Shown here: positions 8,633 through 16,629 of the stretch, piece after piece
Layout: the number at the start of each line of letters is the position of its first letter
How positions within the stretch are numbered: the stretch's first letter is position 1
NCBI RefSeq assembly: GCF_900141985.1
Contig: NZ_FQZK01000008.1
Span: 186,001 to 250,000 of the forward strand
Source of the DNA: Nocardiopsis flavescens
Lineage (GTDB): Bacteria > Actinomycetota > Actinomycetes > Streptosporangiales > Streptosporangiaceae
Length of the DNA stretch: 64,000 nucleotides
Reading direction: 5' to 3'
The notes under the pieces: generated by a model
Databases searched by the model: none
The model's input: the letters and a program-made list of their open reading frames with translations, nothing else
What the model was told of the DNA's origin: nothing
Position numbers and translations under genes: made by a program

Positions 8633-8669
8633 CTACGGCGTAGGCCTACGCCGTAGACCTACAGCGTAG
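8633..8669. promoter_or_regulatory. Triple palindromic operator of TetR type
   Basis: Three 11-bp palindromes of the form CTACnnCGTAG stand in a row at 8633-8643, 8646-8656 and 8659-8669, exactly 13 bases apart. The outer bases are invariant and only the two central positions vary (GG, GC, AG). They lie immediately upstream of the Ddn-type gene. TAC...GTA half-sites suit TetR-family repressors, and one is encoded 0.4 kb away. Confidence 0.75.
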
Positions 8670-8901
8670 AACGACGTCCGCGCACGGTCAACGGGTCCGG
8701 GGAGGCTTCCTTGCGGACCTCCAGTTCACGTCCCCTGGAATGGTGTGGCTTTCTCGCGCCCGCGTCCTTGCAGGGCATCGCGATGGTCGGCCGGTATCGG
8801 CCGGCCACCACACGCCGGCGAGCCGCCCCGGAAGCCGCCGATGCGCATCCTTCGGGACAGGGCCGGAAAGGTGACACCACTCGACGGGACACCATCGACC
8901 T

Positions 8902-9000
8902 CCGGGGCCACGACGGGACTCGCACACGCCGTGCCGGGGCGAAACCGACCGGGACCGGGCCGGCCCCCGGGGCCGCGACAGGAGCCGCGCACGCCGTGCC
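8902..9000. repeat. 34-bp imperfect direct repeat
   Basis: Copies at 8902-8935 and 8967-9000 share 29 of 34 bases and both end in ACGCCGTGCC. The offset is 65 bases. It is intergenic and its function is unknown. Confidence 0.55.
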
Positions 9001-9066
9001 CGAGCGGGCCCCGCCGACACCGGGACGGACCCCCGCATCCCGACAGGGCACGGGGAGGCCAGGCCC

Positions 9067-9072
9067 TACACT
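9067..9072 (+). promoter_or_regulatory. Leaderless -10 element of the TetR gene
   Basis: TACACT ends seven bases before the ATG at 9080, where transcription would start, and there is no ribosome site. This is the pattern of an actinobacterial leaderless mRNA. Confidence 0.55.
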
Positions 9073-9079
9073 GTGGCGG

Positions 9080-9772
9080 ATGACGACGCGACGATCGAAG
9101 ACCGCCCCGGCGGGGCTCAGCAGGGAGGGCATCGTCGACGTCGCGATCCGCGTCGCCGACGCCGACGGGACGGCGGCGGTCAGCATGCGGCGGATCGCGC
9201 AGGAACTCGGGGTGGACCCGATGTCGCTCTACCGCCACGTGGGGGCCAAGGACGGCCTGCTCGACCTCATGACCGACGCCGTCATCGCGCGCATCGAGCG
9301 GGTAGAGCCGGGGGCGACCTGGATGGAGACCGCCCGGGAGCAGATGCTGGCCGCGCGCCGCACCGTGCTCCGACACCCCTGGACCGCCGAGGTGCTCAAG
9401 GCCCGGCCCGTGCCCACCCCGGCCGCCCTGCGCTACGTCGACACCGTCCTGGGTATCCTGCGCGGCGGGGGTCTGAGCCCGGCGCTGGCCCACCACGCCC
9501 TGCACGCCCTGGGCAGCCGCCTCCTCGGCTTCAGCCAGGACCTGTACGACGACGGCGGGGACACCGACCCCGCGGCGGCCCGGGCCCAGGCCGCGGCCCT
9601 GGCCCCGCACATGCCCTGGGTGGCGGAGATGGTGCTGGAGGCGAGCCACGGGGGCGCGCTGGGCGGCTGCGACGACGACGTGGAGTTCGCGTTCTCCCTG
9701 GACCTGGTCCTGGAGGGCCTCGAACGGCACCGGGTGCTCGCCCTGGCCGCCGAGGCGGCCCCGGGGGCCTGA
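9080..9772 (+). CDS. TetR-family transcriptional regulator
   Basis: 230 residues. The N-terminal helix-turn-helix reads AVSMRRIAQELGVDPMSLYRHVGAKDGL (split by helix breaks), with the classic YRHV recognition helix of the TetR_C_1 (tetracycline-repressor-like) subgroup. The C-terminal 150 residues are helical and would bind a ligand and dimerise. It is probably expressed from a leaderless transcript. Its likely target is the triple palindrome 411 bases upstream in front of the Ddn-type gene, which points the opposite way. It ends in a hairpin shared with the convergent hydratase gene. The ligand is unknown. Confidence 0.85.
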   Translation: MTTRRSKTAPAGLSREGIVDVAIRVADADGTAAVSMRRIAQELGVDPMSLYRHVGAKDGLLDLMTDAVIARIERVEPGATWMETAREQMLAARRTVLRHPWTAEVLKARPVPTPAALRYVDTVLGILRGGGLSPALAHHALHALGSRLLGFSQDLYDDGGDTDPAAARAQAAALAPHMPWVAEMVLEASHGGALGGCDDDVEFAFSLDLVLEGLERHRVLALAAEAAPGA

Positions 9773-9783
9773 GGCCCCCGGGG
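9759..9783. terminator. Bidirectional terminator hairpin
   Basis: CCCCGGGGGCC and GGCCCCCGGGG form an 11-bp perfect stem whose 3-base loop is the TGA stop of the TetR gene. It lies between two convergent genes and has no U-tract, as is common in actinomycetes. Confidence 0.7.
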
Positions 9784-9788
9784 ACCGG

Positions 9789-10577
9789 TCAGGTGAAGGA
9801 CACCGAGACCGGGCCGAGGGTGTCGAAGCGCGCCTCCACGCTGTTGCCCGCGGCGACGAAGGGCGCCGTGGTCATGGACCCGGTGAGCACCACCTGCCCG
9901 GGCTCCAGGGCGGTGTCGAACTCCGCCAGCGCGTTGGCCAGCCAGGCCAGGGCCTCGGCCGGGTGGCCGAGCACGGCCCTGCCCTCGCCCCGGGCGACGC
10001 TCTCGCCGTCGATGCGCAGGTCGACCGCGAGCGAGGCGAGGTCGGGGACCTGTGCCAGGGGCGTCCAGGGGCCGTGGACCAGGGCGGCCCCGCTGGCGTT
10101 GTCGGCGACGGTGTCGACCAGGGTGATCTCCCAGTCCCGGACGCGGCTGTCCGCGATCTCCAGGGCGGGGGCGACGGCGTCGGTGGCGGCCAGCGCGTCC
10201 TGCGCGGTCACGCCCGGGCCGCGCAGGCTCCGGCCGAGGCGGAAGCAGATCTCGGGCTCCACCCGGGGCGCGCAGTAGCGTGCGGCCTCGGTGGCGCCGC
10301 CCTCCTCCACGAGCATGTCGTCCAGCAGGTGCCCGAAGTCGGGCTCGTCGACGCCGATCAGCTCCTGCACGACGGCGGAGGTCAGGCCCACCTTGTAGCC
10401 GACGGGGCGGGCCCCGCCGGCCACCCGCCGGGCGATGTTGTGCATCTGGACGCCGTAGGCGCCCGCGGTGTCCAGGCCGGGGCGGGTCCGGCTCGGCGGC
10501 TCCACCGGGCGCACCAGGGCCTCGGCCTCGCGCAGCGTCTCGGCGATCTCCCGACGCGACTCGTCGTCCAGGGTCAC
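9789..10577 (-). CDS. 2-keto-4-pentenoate hydratase / 2-oxo-acid decarboxylase family (MhpD/DmpH-like)
   Basis: 262 residues, the usual length for the family, which belongs to the fumarylacetoacetate-hydrolase fold. Signature stretches are GYKVGLTS, the metal-binding EPEICFRLG, and ALEIADSRV. These enzymes hydrate 2-oxopent-4-enoate or decarboxylate 4-oxalocrotonate in meta-cleavage of aromatic compounds, with a divalent metal. The GTG at 10577 is set by AAGGAGAA six bases upstream. No other meta-pathway genes are nearby, so hydratase and decarboxylase cannot be told apart and the pathway remains unknown. Confidence 0.82.
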   Translation of the reverse strand: MTLDDESRREIAETLREAEALVRPVEPPSRTRPGLDTAGAYGVQMHNIARRVAGGARPVGYKVGLTSAVVQELIGVDEPDFGHLLDDMLVEEGGATEAARYCAPRVEPEICFRLGRSLRGPGVTAQDALAATDAVAPALEIADSRVRDWEITLVDTVADNASGAALVHGPWTPLAQVPDLASLAVDLRIDGESVARGEGRAVLGHPAEALAWLANALAEFDTALEPGQVVLTGSMTTAPFVAAGNSVEARFDTLGPVSVSFT

Positions 10578-10771
10578 GGGTTCTCCTTCTGGTGGTCCGG
10601 GGGCCCGCCGGGGCCGGGCGGCCGGCGCGGCGGGCGGTGCCGCCGCGCACGCGCCCCGGACGGCCCGGCGGCACCGCCCCCGGGTAGGGGTCGCCCCCAC
10701 AGTAGTGACCCCCCTGCCCGGGCACGACGGCGCCCGCCGCCCGGGCGCCGCGGGGCCGGCCCCGCCCGGGG

Positions 10772-11557
10772 TCAGCAGGCGGCGAAGTGCTCGTCCGCCG
10801 CCCAGTCCCCTCCGGCCCAGGACTCGGGCTCCGGCGGGGTGAACCCGGGGTAGAGCACGGCCAGCTCGTCGAGCAGCCACCGCGTGAAGCGCGCCGCCCC
10901 CTGGGGGCAGGTGTGGATGCCGTCGGGGCTGCGGTCGGCGGTCCCCTCCCGCTCCCGGGTGTACTCCCCGCCCCACACCGCGGACGCGTCGAGCACCGGG
11001 GCCGTCCGTCCGCCCGCCTCCCGCACCGCCTCGCGCGCCGCCAGCGGAGCGCGTTCGAGGTCCTCCATGTGCGGGGCGTAGAAGTCGTCGGGGCGGATCG
11101 GCGGAGCGGTGACGACGACCAGGTCGGCCCCGGCGTCCGCCACGGTGTCCAGGAGCCGCCGGTAGCCCTCCTCCTGCTCCTCGCGGGTCCCCCAGTCGTA
11201 GGTGGTGATCTGGTAGACCACCACGTCCGGAGCCGCCTCCGCGATCTCCCCGGGCAGCGTCTTCCAGTTCTCCTCGGAGAAGGGCCCCACGACGTTGCCG
11301 CCGCCCTCGGAGGCGATCGAGTGGAAGTCCACGGGGGTCTGCGCCAAGGCCGCGGCCAGCGGCAGGGACTGGCCGACCGCGATGGAGTCGCCCGCGAAGA
11401 GGACACCGGAGGGACCGGCGGCGGTCGGCTCCGGGGCCGCCGGCCCCGCGGGGTCCGCGGAGCCGGCGGGCGCCCCCGCGCAGGCGGCGGTCAGCAGCAG
11501 GACGGGAACGGCGGCGGTGAGCGCGCGCAGGGCCGTGTTGGCAAGGGTCGTGTTCAT
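10772..11557 (-). CDS. SGNH/GDSL-type esterase lipoprotein
   Basis: 261 residues. The signal peptide ends in the lipobox LTAAC (Cys about residue 28), then a Pro/Ala linker. The catalytic domain starts with the SGNH block I GDSIAVG (nucleophile Ser); block V appears as DGIHTCPQG (Asp...His). The usual block III Asn is not obvious (YDWGTREE), so activity may be modified. It would act outside the membrane on acyl or acetyl esters of glycans or lipids. It diverges from a two-component operon across a direct-repeat element that also occurs in front of an acyltransferase gene, so deacylation and acylation of the same surface polymer is plausible but unproven. Confidence 0.8.
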   Translation of the reverse strand: MNTTLANTALRALTAAVPVLLLTAACAGAPAGSADPAGPAAPEPTAAGPSGVLFAGDSIAVGQSLPLAAALAQTPVDFHSIASEGGGNVVGPFSEENWKTLPGEIAEAAPDVVVYQITTYDWGTREEQEEGYRRLLDTVADAGADLVVVTAPPIRPDDFYAPHMEDLERAPLAAREAVREAGGRTAPVLDASAVWGGEYTREREGTADRSPDGIHTCPQGAARFTRWLLDELAVLYPGFTPPEPESWAGGDWAADEHFAAC

Positions 11558-11600
11558 GGGATCCACCGTCGGGGAGCCGCGTCCCGACCGGTCCGCCGCC

Positions 11601-11623
11601 GTGTCGCAGTCGTGTCGCGACCG
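11601..11623. promoter_or_regulatory. 11-bp direct repeat, probable response-regulator box
   Basis: GTGTC occurs at 11601 and 11612, exactly 11 bases apart, within GTGTCGCAGTCGTGTCGCGA. It lies between the SGNH lipoprotein and the response-regulator gene. OmpR/PhoB proteins bind tandem repeats with 11-bp pitch, and the same element occurs at 15544-15566. Confidence 0.65.
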
Positions 11624-11657
11624 GCAGGGCGGGGGCGCGCTCCCGCCCGGCCCGGCC

Positions 11658-11663
11658 GATACT
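11658..11663 (+). promoter_or_regulatory. Leaderless -10 element of the response-regulator gene
   Basis: GATACT stands six bases before the GTG start at 11670 with no ribosome site. It differs from TATACT by one base. Confidence 0.45.
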
Positions 11664-11669
11664 GGCCGG

Positions 11670-12344
11670 GTGGCACGACTCCTGCTGATCGAAGACGACC
11701 CCATGGTGCGGCGGGGCCTCGAACTTGCGCTGTCCCGGCACGGGCACGCCGTCCTCACCGCCGGAACCGGCGAGGAGGGCCTGGAGGCCTTCCGCTCCGG
11801 GGCCCCCGACCTGGTGGTGCTGGACGTGATGCTGCCCGGGGTGGGCGGGTTCGAGGTGTGCCGCCGCATCCGCGCCCTGGGCGACACGCCGGTGATCGTC
11901 CTGACGGCGCTGGGCGACGACTTCGACGTCGTCGCCGGCCTGGAGGCGGGCGCGGACGACTACGTGGTCAAGCCGGTCCAGCCCACCGTGCTGGACGCGC
12001 GCGTGCGGGCGGTGCTGCGCCGCGCCCCCGGGGACGCCGAGGGGGTGCGCGTCCACGGCGAGCTGCGCGTCGACACCGCGACCCTGCTGGTGACCCTGCG
12101 CGGAGGGCCGGTGGCGCTGACGCCGACGGAACTGCGGCTGCTCCTGGTCCTGTCGCGGTCCCCCGGCCGGGTGTTCGACCGCCAGCGGCTCCTGGAGGAG
12201 GTGTGGGAGCACGACTACCTCGGCGACTCCCGGCTGGTCGACAACTGCGTGCAGCGGCTGCGGGCCAAGATCGAGGACTCCCCGGCGGACCCGAGGTACG
12301 TGCAGACCGTGCGGGGGTTCGGCTACCGGTTCGGTCCGCTGTGA
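11670..12344 (+). CDS. OmpR-family two-component response regulator
   Basis: 224 residues. The receiver domain has the acidic pocket IEDDP, the phosphorylated Asp in VVLDVMLPG, the Thr/Ser switch in VILTALG and the Lys in DDYVVKP. The C-terminal winged helix carries LTPTELRLLLVL and DNCVQRLRAKIE, ending in the wing TVRGFGYRF. The GTG at 11670 gives the exact family N-terminus (ARLLLIEDD). Its stop overlaps the kinase start by four bases. Its likely targets are the 11-bp direct repeats at 11601-11623 and 15522-15566. Confidence 0.93.
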   Translation: MARLLLIEDDPMVRRGLELALSRHGHAVLTAGTGEEGLEAFRSGAPDLVVLDVMLPGVGGFEVCRRIRALGDTPVIVLTALGDDFDVVAGLEAGADDYVVKPVQPTVLDARVRAVLRRAPGDAEGVRVHGELRVDTATLLVTLRGGPVALTPTELRLLLVLSRSPGRVFDRQRLLEEVWEHDYLGDSRLVDNCVQRLRAKIEDSPADPRYVQTVRGFGYRFGPL

Positions 12345-13765
12345 GGGCGCTCCGGCGGGCACGCCCGCGCGGGCTGCGGGCCCGGCTGCTGACGGCGTTC
12401 ATCCTGGTCACCGTGCTCGGAGCAGCAGCAGCCGCCTGGTCGGGCGCGGGGTCGGCCGGGGCCGCCCTGCTCTCCTCCCACCGCGAGCGGACCACCGGTG
12501 CCGTCACCGGGGGCATCACCGCCGTCGCCCCGCAGCTGACCTACCCGCCCGACCGGGAGGCGCTGGACCGGCTCCGCCGGGCCGTCGGGGGCGACACCCT
12601 GGTGACCTTCGGCGGCCTGGCCTCCACCGGAGGGTTCGACACCGCCCTGATCACCGACGAGCTGCGCGCGGCCGTGCGCGGGGGACGCCGGCCCGCCTCC
12701 CAGCGGGTCACCGCGCAGGGACGGGCGCAACTGCTGGTGGGCACCCCGGTGATGCTCACCGCCCCGGACGGCTCCCGGACGCCGTCCGGGATCGAGGTCT
12801 ACACCCTGCGCGACCTCGCCGCGGTGGAGCGCGAGGTCGACGCGCTCGCCCTGGCCGCGGTCGCCACCTCCGCCGCGGCCCTGCCGCTGTCGGTGCTGCT
12901 GGCGCTGCTGGCCGCGCGCAGCGTCCTGAGGCCGGTGCGCGACCTGCGGGACACGGCCGGGGCGCTGGCCGCGGGGGACCTCGGCGCCCGCGCGGAACCG
13001 CGGGGCGCCGACGAGCTGGCGGACCTGGCGGTCGCCGTCAACGAGATGGCGTCCTCCCTCCAGGAGTCCATGGCGGCCATGGAGCGGATGCGGGCCGACG
13101 CCCGCAGGTTCGCCGCGGACGTCTCCCACGAACTGCGCACCCCGTTGAGCACGCTGACGGCGGTGATGGAGGTGCTGGAGTCCTCGTCCGCGGACATGGA
13201 CGAGGACTCCCGCGAGTCCGCCCGGATGGCGATCGGCGAGACCCACCGCCTCGTCCGGCTCGTGGAGGACCTCATGGAGGTGTCCCGGTTCGACGCCGGC
13301 ACCGCGCTGCTGCGCACCGAGCCGGTCGACGTGGCCGCCGCCGTCCGCGACTGCCTGCGGCTGCGCGGCTGGGCGGACCGGGTGGAGGTGGCGGCGCCGG
13401 CGGGGATCGTGCTGCGGCTGGACCGCCGCCGGCTGGACGTGGTCCTGGCCAACCTGGTCGGCAACGCGCTGCGGCACGGGGCGCCCCCGGTACGCGTGGA
13501 GGTGCACCGGCTCGCCGGCGGGGTACGCGTCGGCGTCACCGACGCGGGCCCGGGGCTCGCCCGGGACGTGCTGCCGCGGGTGTTCGACCGCTTCTACAAG
13601 GCGGACGGGTCCCGCACGCGCACCCCCGGCAGCGGTCTGGGGCTGGAGATCGCGCGCGCGAACGCGCGCCTGCACGGAGGCGACCTCACCGCGGCCGACA
13701 CCGGCTCCGGGGCCCGCTTCGACCTGGTGCTGCCGGAGCGGGACGGGCCGGAGGAGGGGCGGTGA
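12341..13765 (+). CDS. Membrane sensor histidine kinase
   Basis: 474 residues from a GTG coupled to the regulator's stop (GTGA). There are two membrane helices (about residues 14-40 and 165-190) around an extracytoplasmic sensor of about 120 residues, then HAMP (DLRDTAGALAAGDLGAR), the HisKA box with phospho-acceptor His in DVSHELRTPL, and an HATPase domain with N-box LANLVGNALRHG, G1 box DAGPGLA, F-box RFYKADGSR and G2 box SGLGLEIARAN. It is complete and apparently functional. The kinase-regulator-lipoprotein order resembles MtrAB-LpqB and Cse systems. The signal is unknown. Confidence 0.93.
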   Translation: MRALRRARPRGLRARLLTAFILVTVLGAAAAAWSGAGSAGAALLSSHRERTTGAVTGGITAVAPQLTYPPDREALDRLRRAVGGDTLVTFGGLASTGGFDTALITDELRAAVRGGRRPASQRVTAQGRAQLLVGTPVMLTAPDGSRTPSGIEVYTLRDLAAVEREVDALALAAVATSAAALPLSVLLALLAARSVLRPVRDLRDTAGALAAGDLGARAEPRGADELADLAVAVNEMASSLQESMAAMERMRADARRFAADVSHELRTPLSTLTAVMEVLESSSADMDEDSRESARMAIGETHRLVRLVEDLMEVSRFDAGTALLRTEPVDVAAAVRDCLRLRGWADRVEVAAPAGIVLRLDRRRLDVVLANLVGNALRHGAPPVRVEVHRLAGGVRVGVTDAGPGLARDVLPRVFDRFYKADGSRTRTPGSGLGLEIARANARLHGGDLTAADTGSGARFDLVLPERDGPEEGR

Positions 13766-14529
13766 GGCGCGCGGGGACGGCGGCGGCGGCGGTGCTCGCC
13801 CTGGTCACGGCCTGCGGGGCCGGCCCCTCCGAGGTCGCCGGGGGCGGGGAGGCGCCCACGGGGGTGGCGCCCGGCGTCACCCTGTACTTCCTCGACGCAC
13901 AGGGGGAGCTGACGGCGCAGGTACGGGAGACCGGCCGGCTGGGCTCGATCTCCGAGGCCATGTCCCTGCTGCTCTCGGGGCCCGGGGACTCGGAGCTGGA
14001 CACCGGGATCGCGGCCACCGGCGCCCAGCGCATGACGGTGACCGTGCGCGAGGACGAGATCGAGCTGATGACGCCGCTGGCCGCCGACGAGGTCACCCCG
14101 GCGGGGATCGACCAGATCGTGTGCACGGCGCTGGCGGTGCACGTGCAGTCGGGCGGGTCGCCCGACACCGGCGTCCGGGTCCGCTTCACCCTGCCCTCCC
14201 CGGAGTCGGACGAGGTCCGCGGCTGCCCGGTGATCGGCTGCCCCCGCCGGCGGGGTCAGTCCAGGGCGGTGATGTCCACGGCGGGCGGCTCCGGGGCGGG
14301 GACCGCGATCCACAGCGCGGCCAGGGCGACCGTGACCGCGGCGACGGCGACCGCCCCGCCGCGGCCCCGGGCCCACCGGGCGCGGTACCGGACCGGGTCC
14401 TCGACCAGGCGGGTGGAGAGCGCCGCCAGTGCCACCGACACCGCGCACACCGCGGCCGTCCACCACCAGCCGCTCAGCCCGGTGGCCTCGGGGGACAGCA
14501 GGACGATGACCGGCCAGTGCCACAGGTAG
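13762..14529 (+). CDS. GerMN-domain lipoprotein of the two-component operon (3' end doubtful)
   Basis: It starts at a GTG overlapping the kinase stop. The signal peptide ends in LVTAC (lipobox), followed by a GerMN-like domain (VTLYFLDAQGEL, SISEAMSLLLSGP, DQIVCTALAVH) up to about residue 160. Small GerMN lipoproteins next to sensor kinases are thought to modulate signalling, as LpqB or CseA do. The open frame runs to 255 residues, but the last 95 or so are antisense to the acyltransferase C-terminus and look like shadow sequence. The natural end is probably near 14240, just before a hairpin, so a frameshift or genuine read-through is suspected. Confidence 0.7.
   Translation: MRRAGTAAAAVLALVTACGAGPSEVAGGGEAPTGVAPGVTLYFLDAQGELTAQVRETGRLGSISEAMSLLLSGPGDSELDTGIAATGAQRMTVTVREDEIELMTPLAADEVTPAGIDQIVCTALAVHVQSGGSPDTGVRVRFTLPSPESDEVRGCPVIGCPRRRGQSRAVMSTAGGSGAGTAIHSAARATVTAATATAPPRPRAHRARYRTGSSTRRVESAASATDTAHTAAVHHQPLSPVASGDSRTMTGQCHR
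14242..14255. terminator. Hairpin between convergent genes
   Basis: CCCCGCCGGCGGGG is a perfect 14-base palindrome directly behind the acyltransferase stop and at the expected end of the GerMN lipoprotein gene. Confidence 0.5.
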
Positions 14530-15500
14530 AGGCTGTAGGAGATCCCGCCCGTCCAGCGCAGGGGGGCGCACGCCAGGGCCCGCGACATCGGCCCGCCGGG
14601 GGCGTGCGCGAGGAGTCCGATGAGCAGGGCGCAGGCCAGGGCGTGCGCGAGGAGCCCGCCGCGGTACAGCCAAAAGGAGTCCGACCCGTCCGCGAGCAGC
14701 CACAGCGCGGCGATGGCGGCGGCGGACGCCGCGGTGGCCGCCGCCGCGGCCCGCGGGTTCCGCTCGACCAGGCGGGCCAGCCGGTCCCGCACCGGCGGCG
14801 CGGCGGCCAGCGCCCCCAGCAGCAGGGAGAAGGCGCGGGTGTCGGTGCCGGTGTAGGCCCGGGTGGGGTCGGCGGGGTCGGCCAGCAGCGCCATGGCCAG
14901 CACCGAGGCGGCGCCCAGGCACGCGGCGAGCGCCGCGACCGGGACCCCAGCGGCGTCCCCGCGGCCGTTACCGCGGCCGACGGCCAGGGCGACCAGGGCC
15001 ACGAGCAGCGGCCACAGCAGGTAGAACTGCTCCTCCACCGCGATGCTCCACAGGTGCCCGAACACGCGGTCCGCCCCGAACCGGTCCCAGTACCCGGCAG
15101 AGGAGGCGAGGAGGTGCCAGTTGGCCAGGTTCGCCTGTACCCACGGCCCGTCGGCCAGGGTGCTGCGCACCAGCCCGGGCGGCCCCACCGCCCGGACCGC
15201 CAGGGTGACGCAGGCGAGCATGAGGGCCAGCGCCGGGAGCAGGCGGCGCAGGCGGCGCCCCCAGAAGGCGGGGAGGTCGACCCGCCCGGTCGCGGCGGCC
15301 TCGCGCAGGAGCAGTCCGGTGATCAGGTAGCCGGACAGGACGAAGAACAGGTCGACGCCGAGGAAGCCCCCGTCCAGCCGGCCGGTGTGGAAGAGCAGGA
15401 CGCCGATGACCGCCGCGCCCCGCAGCCCGTCCAGGGCGGGCAGGTGGGCGCGGCGGCCGGGGAGGGGGCGGGCGGACGCGGCCCGCGGGTCTGTGGTCAT
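14256..15500 (-). CDS. Acyltransferase 3 family (OafA/YrhL-like) integral membrane protein
   Basis: 414 residues with about ten membrane helices. The N-terminus carries the family hallmarks LDGLRGAAVIGVLLFHTG (catalytic His) and GVDLFFVLSGYLITGLLL, followed by FWGRRLRRLLPALAL. These proteins transfer acyl groups, usually acetyl or succinyl, to surface sugars, peptidoglycan or secreted metabolites. There is no fused extracytoplasmic SGNH domain, but a separate SGNH lipoprotein lies 3 kb away behind the same type of direct-repeat element. The ATG at 15500 lies 22 bases from the nearest GTGTC repeat. The acceptor is unknown. Confidence 0.88.
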   Translation of the reverse strand: MTTDPRAASARPLPGRRAHLPALDGLRGAAVIGVLLFHTGRLDGGFLGVDLFFVLSGYLITGLLLREAAATGRVDLPAFWGRRLRRLLPALALMLACVTLAVRAVGPPGLVRSTLADGPWVQANLANWHLLASSAGYWDRFGADRVFGHLWSIAVEEQFYLLWPLLVALVALAVGRGNGRGDAAGVPVAALAACLGAASVLAMALLADPADPTRAYTGTDTRAFSLLLGALAAAPPVRDRLARLVERNPRAAAAATAASAAAIAALWLLADGSDSFWLYRGGLLAHALACALLIGLLAHAPGGPMSRALACAPLRWTGGISYSLYLWHWPVIVLLSPEATGLSGWWWTAAVCAVSVALAALSTRLVEDPVRYRARWARGRGGAVAVAAVTVALAALWIAVPAPEPPAVDITALD

Positions 15501-15521
15501 GGGGCCGAGGTTCCCGGAGCG

Positions 15522-15566
15522 GTGTCCGGGGGCCGTCCCCGCCGTGTCCCGTCCGTGTCGCGACCG
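15522..15566. promoter_or_regulatory. Phased GTGTC repeats upstream of the acyltransferase gene
   Basis: GTGTC stands at 15522, 15544 and 15555, spacings of 22 and 11 bases, ending in GTGTCGCGACCG as at 11612-11623. Position 15533 has a degraded copy. This is a likely OmpR-type binding array for the response regulator encoded at 11670-12344. Confidence 0.62.
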
Positions 15567-15739
15567 CCCGGGGCGGACCGCCACGGCCGCCCTCGCCGGC
15601 GCCGCCCGCGCACCGGCCGCCCCGGCGATACCCCTGCCGGGCCGGTGGGCGGGCACGGCGCGGCGACCGCCGCTTACGCCGGGGACCCGCTCCGCCGCGG
15701 GCCTTGGCCCGCGGAAGGGGCGCGCTCCGGGCGGCACGC

Positions 15740-16627
15740 TCAGGCGGGGCGGCGGTGCCTGCGGACGAACAGGACGAGGAGCAGCGCGGTGAGAACCGTG
15801 CACAGGACCACCGCGGTCACGCTCGCCTCGGGGCCGAAGGCGCCGCCGGTGAGCGGGTACGGGCCCGCGGTCGTCGACGTGAACACGCTCGTCTCCCCGT
15901 GGTCCACCCCGGAGACGGCGGTGCCGAAGATCCCCGCGGAGGCGAAGTTCCAGCCCAGGTGGAGGCCGATGGGCAGCCACAGGCTCCGGGTGAGGAGGTA
16001 GGCGGCGCCCAGCATCAGGCCCGCCTGGACGGCGATCGCCGTACCGGTCCACAGGGTGGCCCCGGGGTTGACCATGTGCATGGCTCCGAAGAGCACGGAG
16101 GAGAGGCCCAGCGCGCCCCAGGGCCCGGTGGCCTCCTCCAGGATGCGCAGCAGGACCCCGCGGAAGATCACCTCCTCGATGACCGCGACCGCGCACATCA
16201 TGCCGATGGCGGCCATGACGCCGTCGGCGGAGCCCAGGCCGGTGATCCGGTACTCGCCGAACACGGCGATGACCCCGATCACCGCCGCGAACAGCGCAAC
16301 GCCCAGGAGCGTGCCGCCCACCAGTCCCAGGGGCAGGGCCCGCAGGCGCAGTTCCGTGGCGCTGCGCCGTTCGGTGAGGCGGACCGCGGCGGCGTAGAGG
16401 AGCAGGGTGAGGACCGCGGCCCCCACCCCCAGGGCCTGGGCCAGGAGCGGGCGGTCCATCACCGGCAGGACCAGCCCGGCGGCGAGCGCCTGGACGGCGA
16501 AGAAGAGGACGACCAGCAGAACGATCCGCACGGGGGCCGGGCGCAGCAGGCGGGGGCCGTTGCGCGCCGGTACCGCCCCCCACCGGTTCGTCTCGGGCAC
16601 CGGGGCGGGCGGGAGGGTCTGGGACAT
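15740..16627 (-). CDS. CPBP-family intramembrane glutamic endopeptidase
   Basis: 295 residues with about eight membrane helices. The active-site motifs are complete: E151-E152...R156 in EEVIFRG, H184 in GAMHMVNPG, and H223...N227 in GLHLGWNF. This is the Rce1/Abi fold; bacterial members are used in bacteriocin self-immunity, prenyl-protein-like processing or regulated proteolysis. The ATG at 16627 has AAGGAAAG upstream. It lies two bases after the stop of a winged-helix regulator gene, so they form one operon that is probably autoregulated. The substrate is unknown. Confidence 0.87.
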   Translation of the reverse strand: MSQTLPPAPVPETNRWGAVPARNGPRLLRPAPVRIVLLVVLFFAVQALAAGLVLPVMDRPLLAQALGVGAAVLTLLLYAAAVRLTERRSATELRLRALPLGLVGGTLLGVALFAAVIGVIAVFGEYRITGLGSADGVMAAIGMMCAVAVIEEVIFRGVLLRILEEATGPWGALGLSSVLFGAMHMVNPGATLWTGTAIAVQAGLMLGAAYLLTRSLWLPIGLHLGWNFASAGIFGTAVSGVDHGETSVFTSTTAGPYPLTGGAFGPEASVTAVVLCTVLTALLLVLFVRRHRRPA

Positions 16628-16629
16628 GG

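Larger units (their letters stand above)
8670..9079. other. 410-base gap without a credible gene
   Basis: Open frames here lack ribosome sites and recognisable protein sequence. The stretch holds a degenerate direct repeat (8902-9000) and, at its right end, the leaderless promoter of the TetR gene. I see no tRNA or other RNA gene in it. Confidence 0.5.

Noticed and set aside
8670-9079. A protein-coding gene or CRISPR-like array in the repeat-bearing gap
   Set aside because: There are only two repeat copies with no regular spacers, and no frame has a ribosome site or recognisable sequence.
14530-16001. Plus-strand long frame through the acyltransferase and CPBP genes
   Set aside because: Low-complexity translation opposite two genes with clear membrane-protein motifs.
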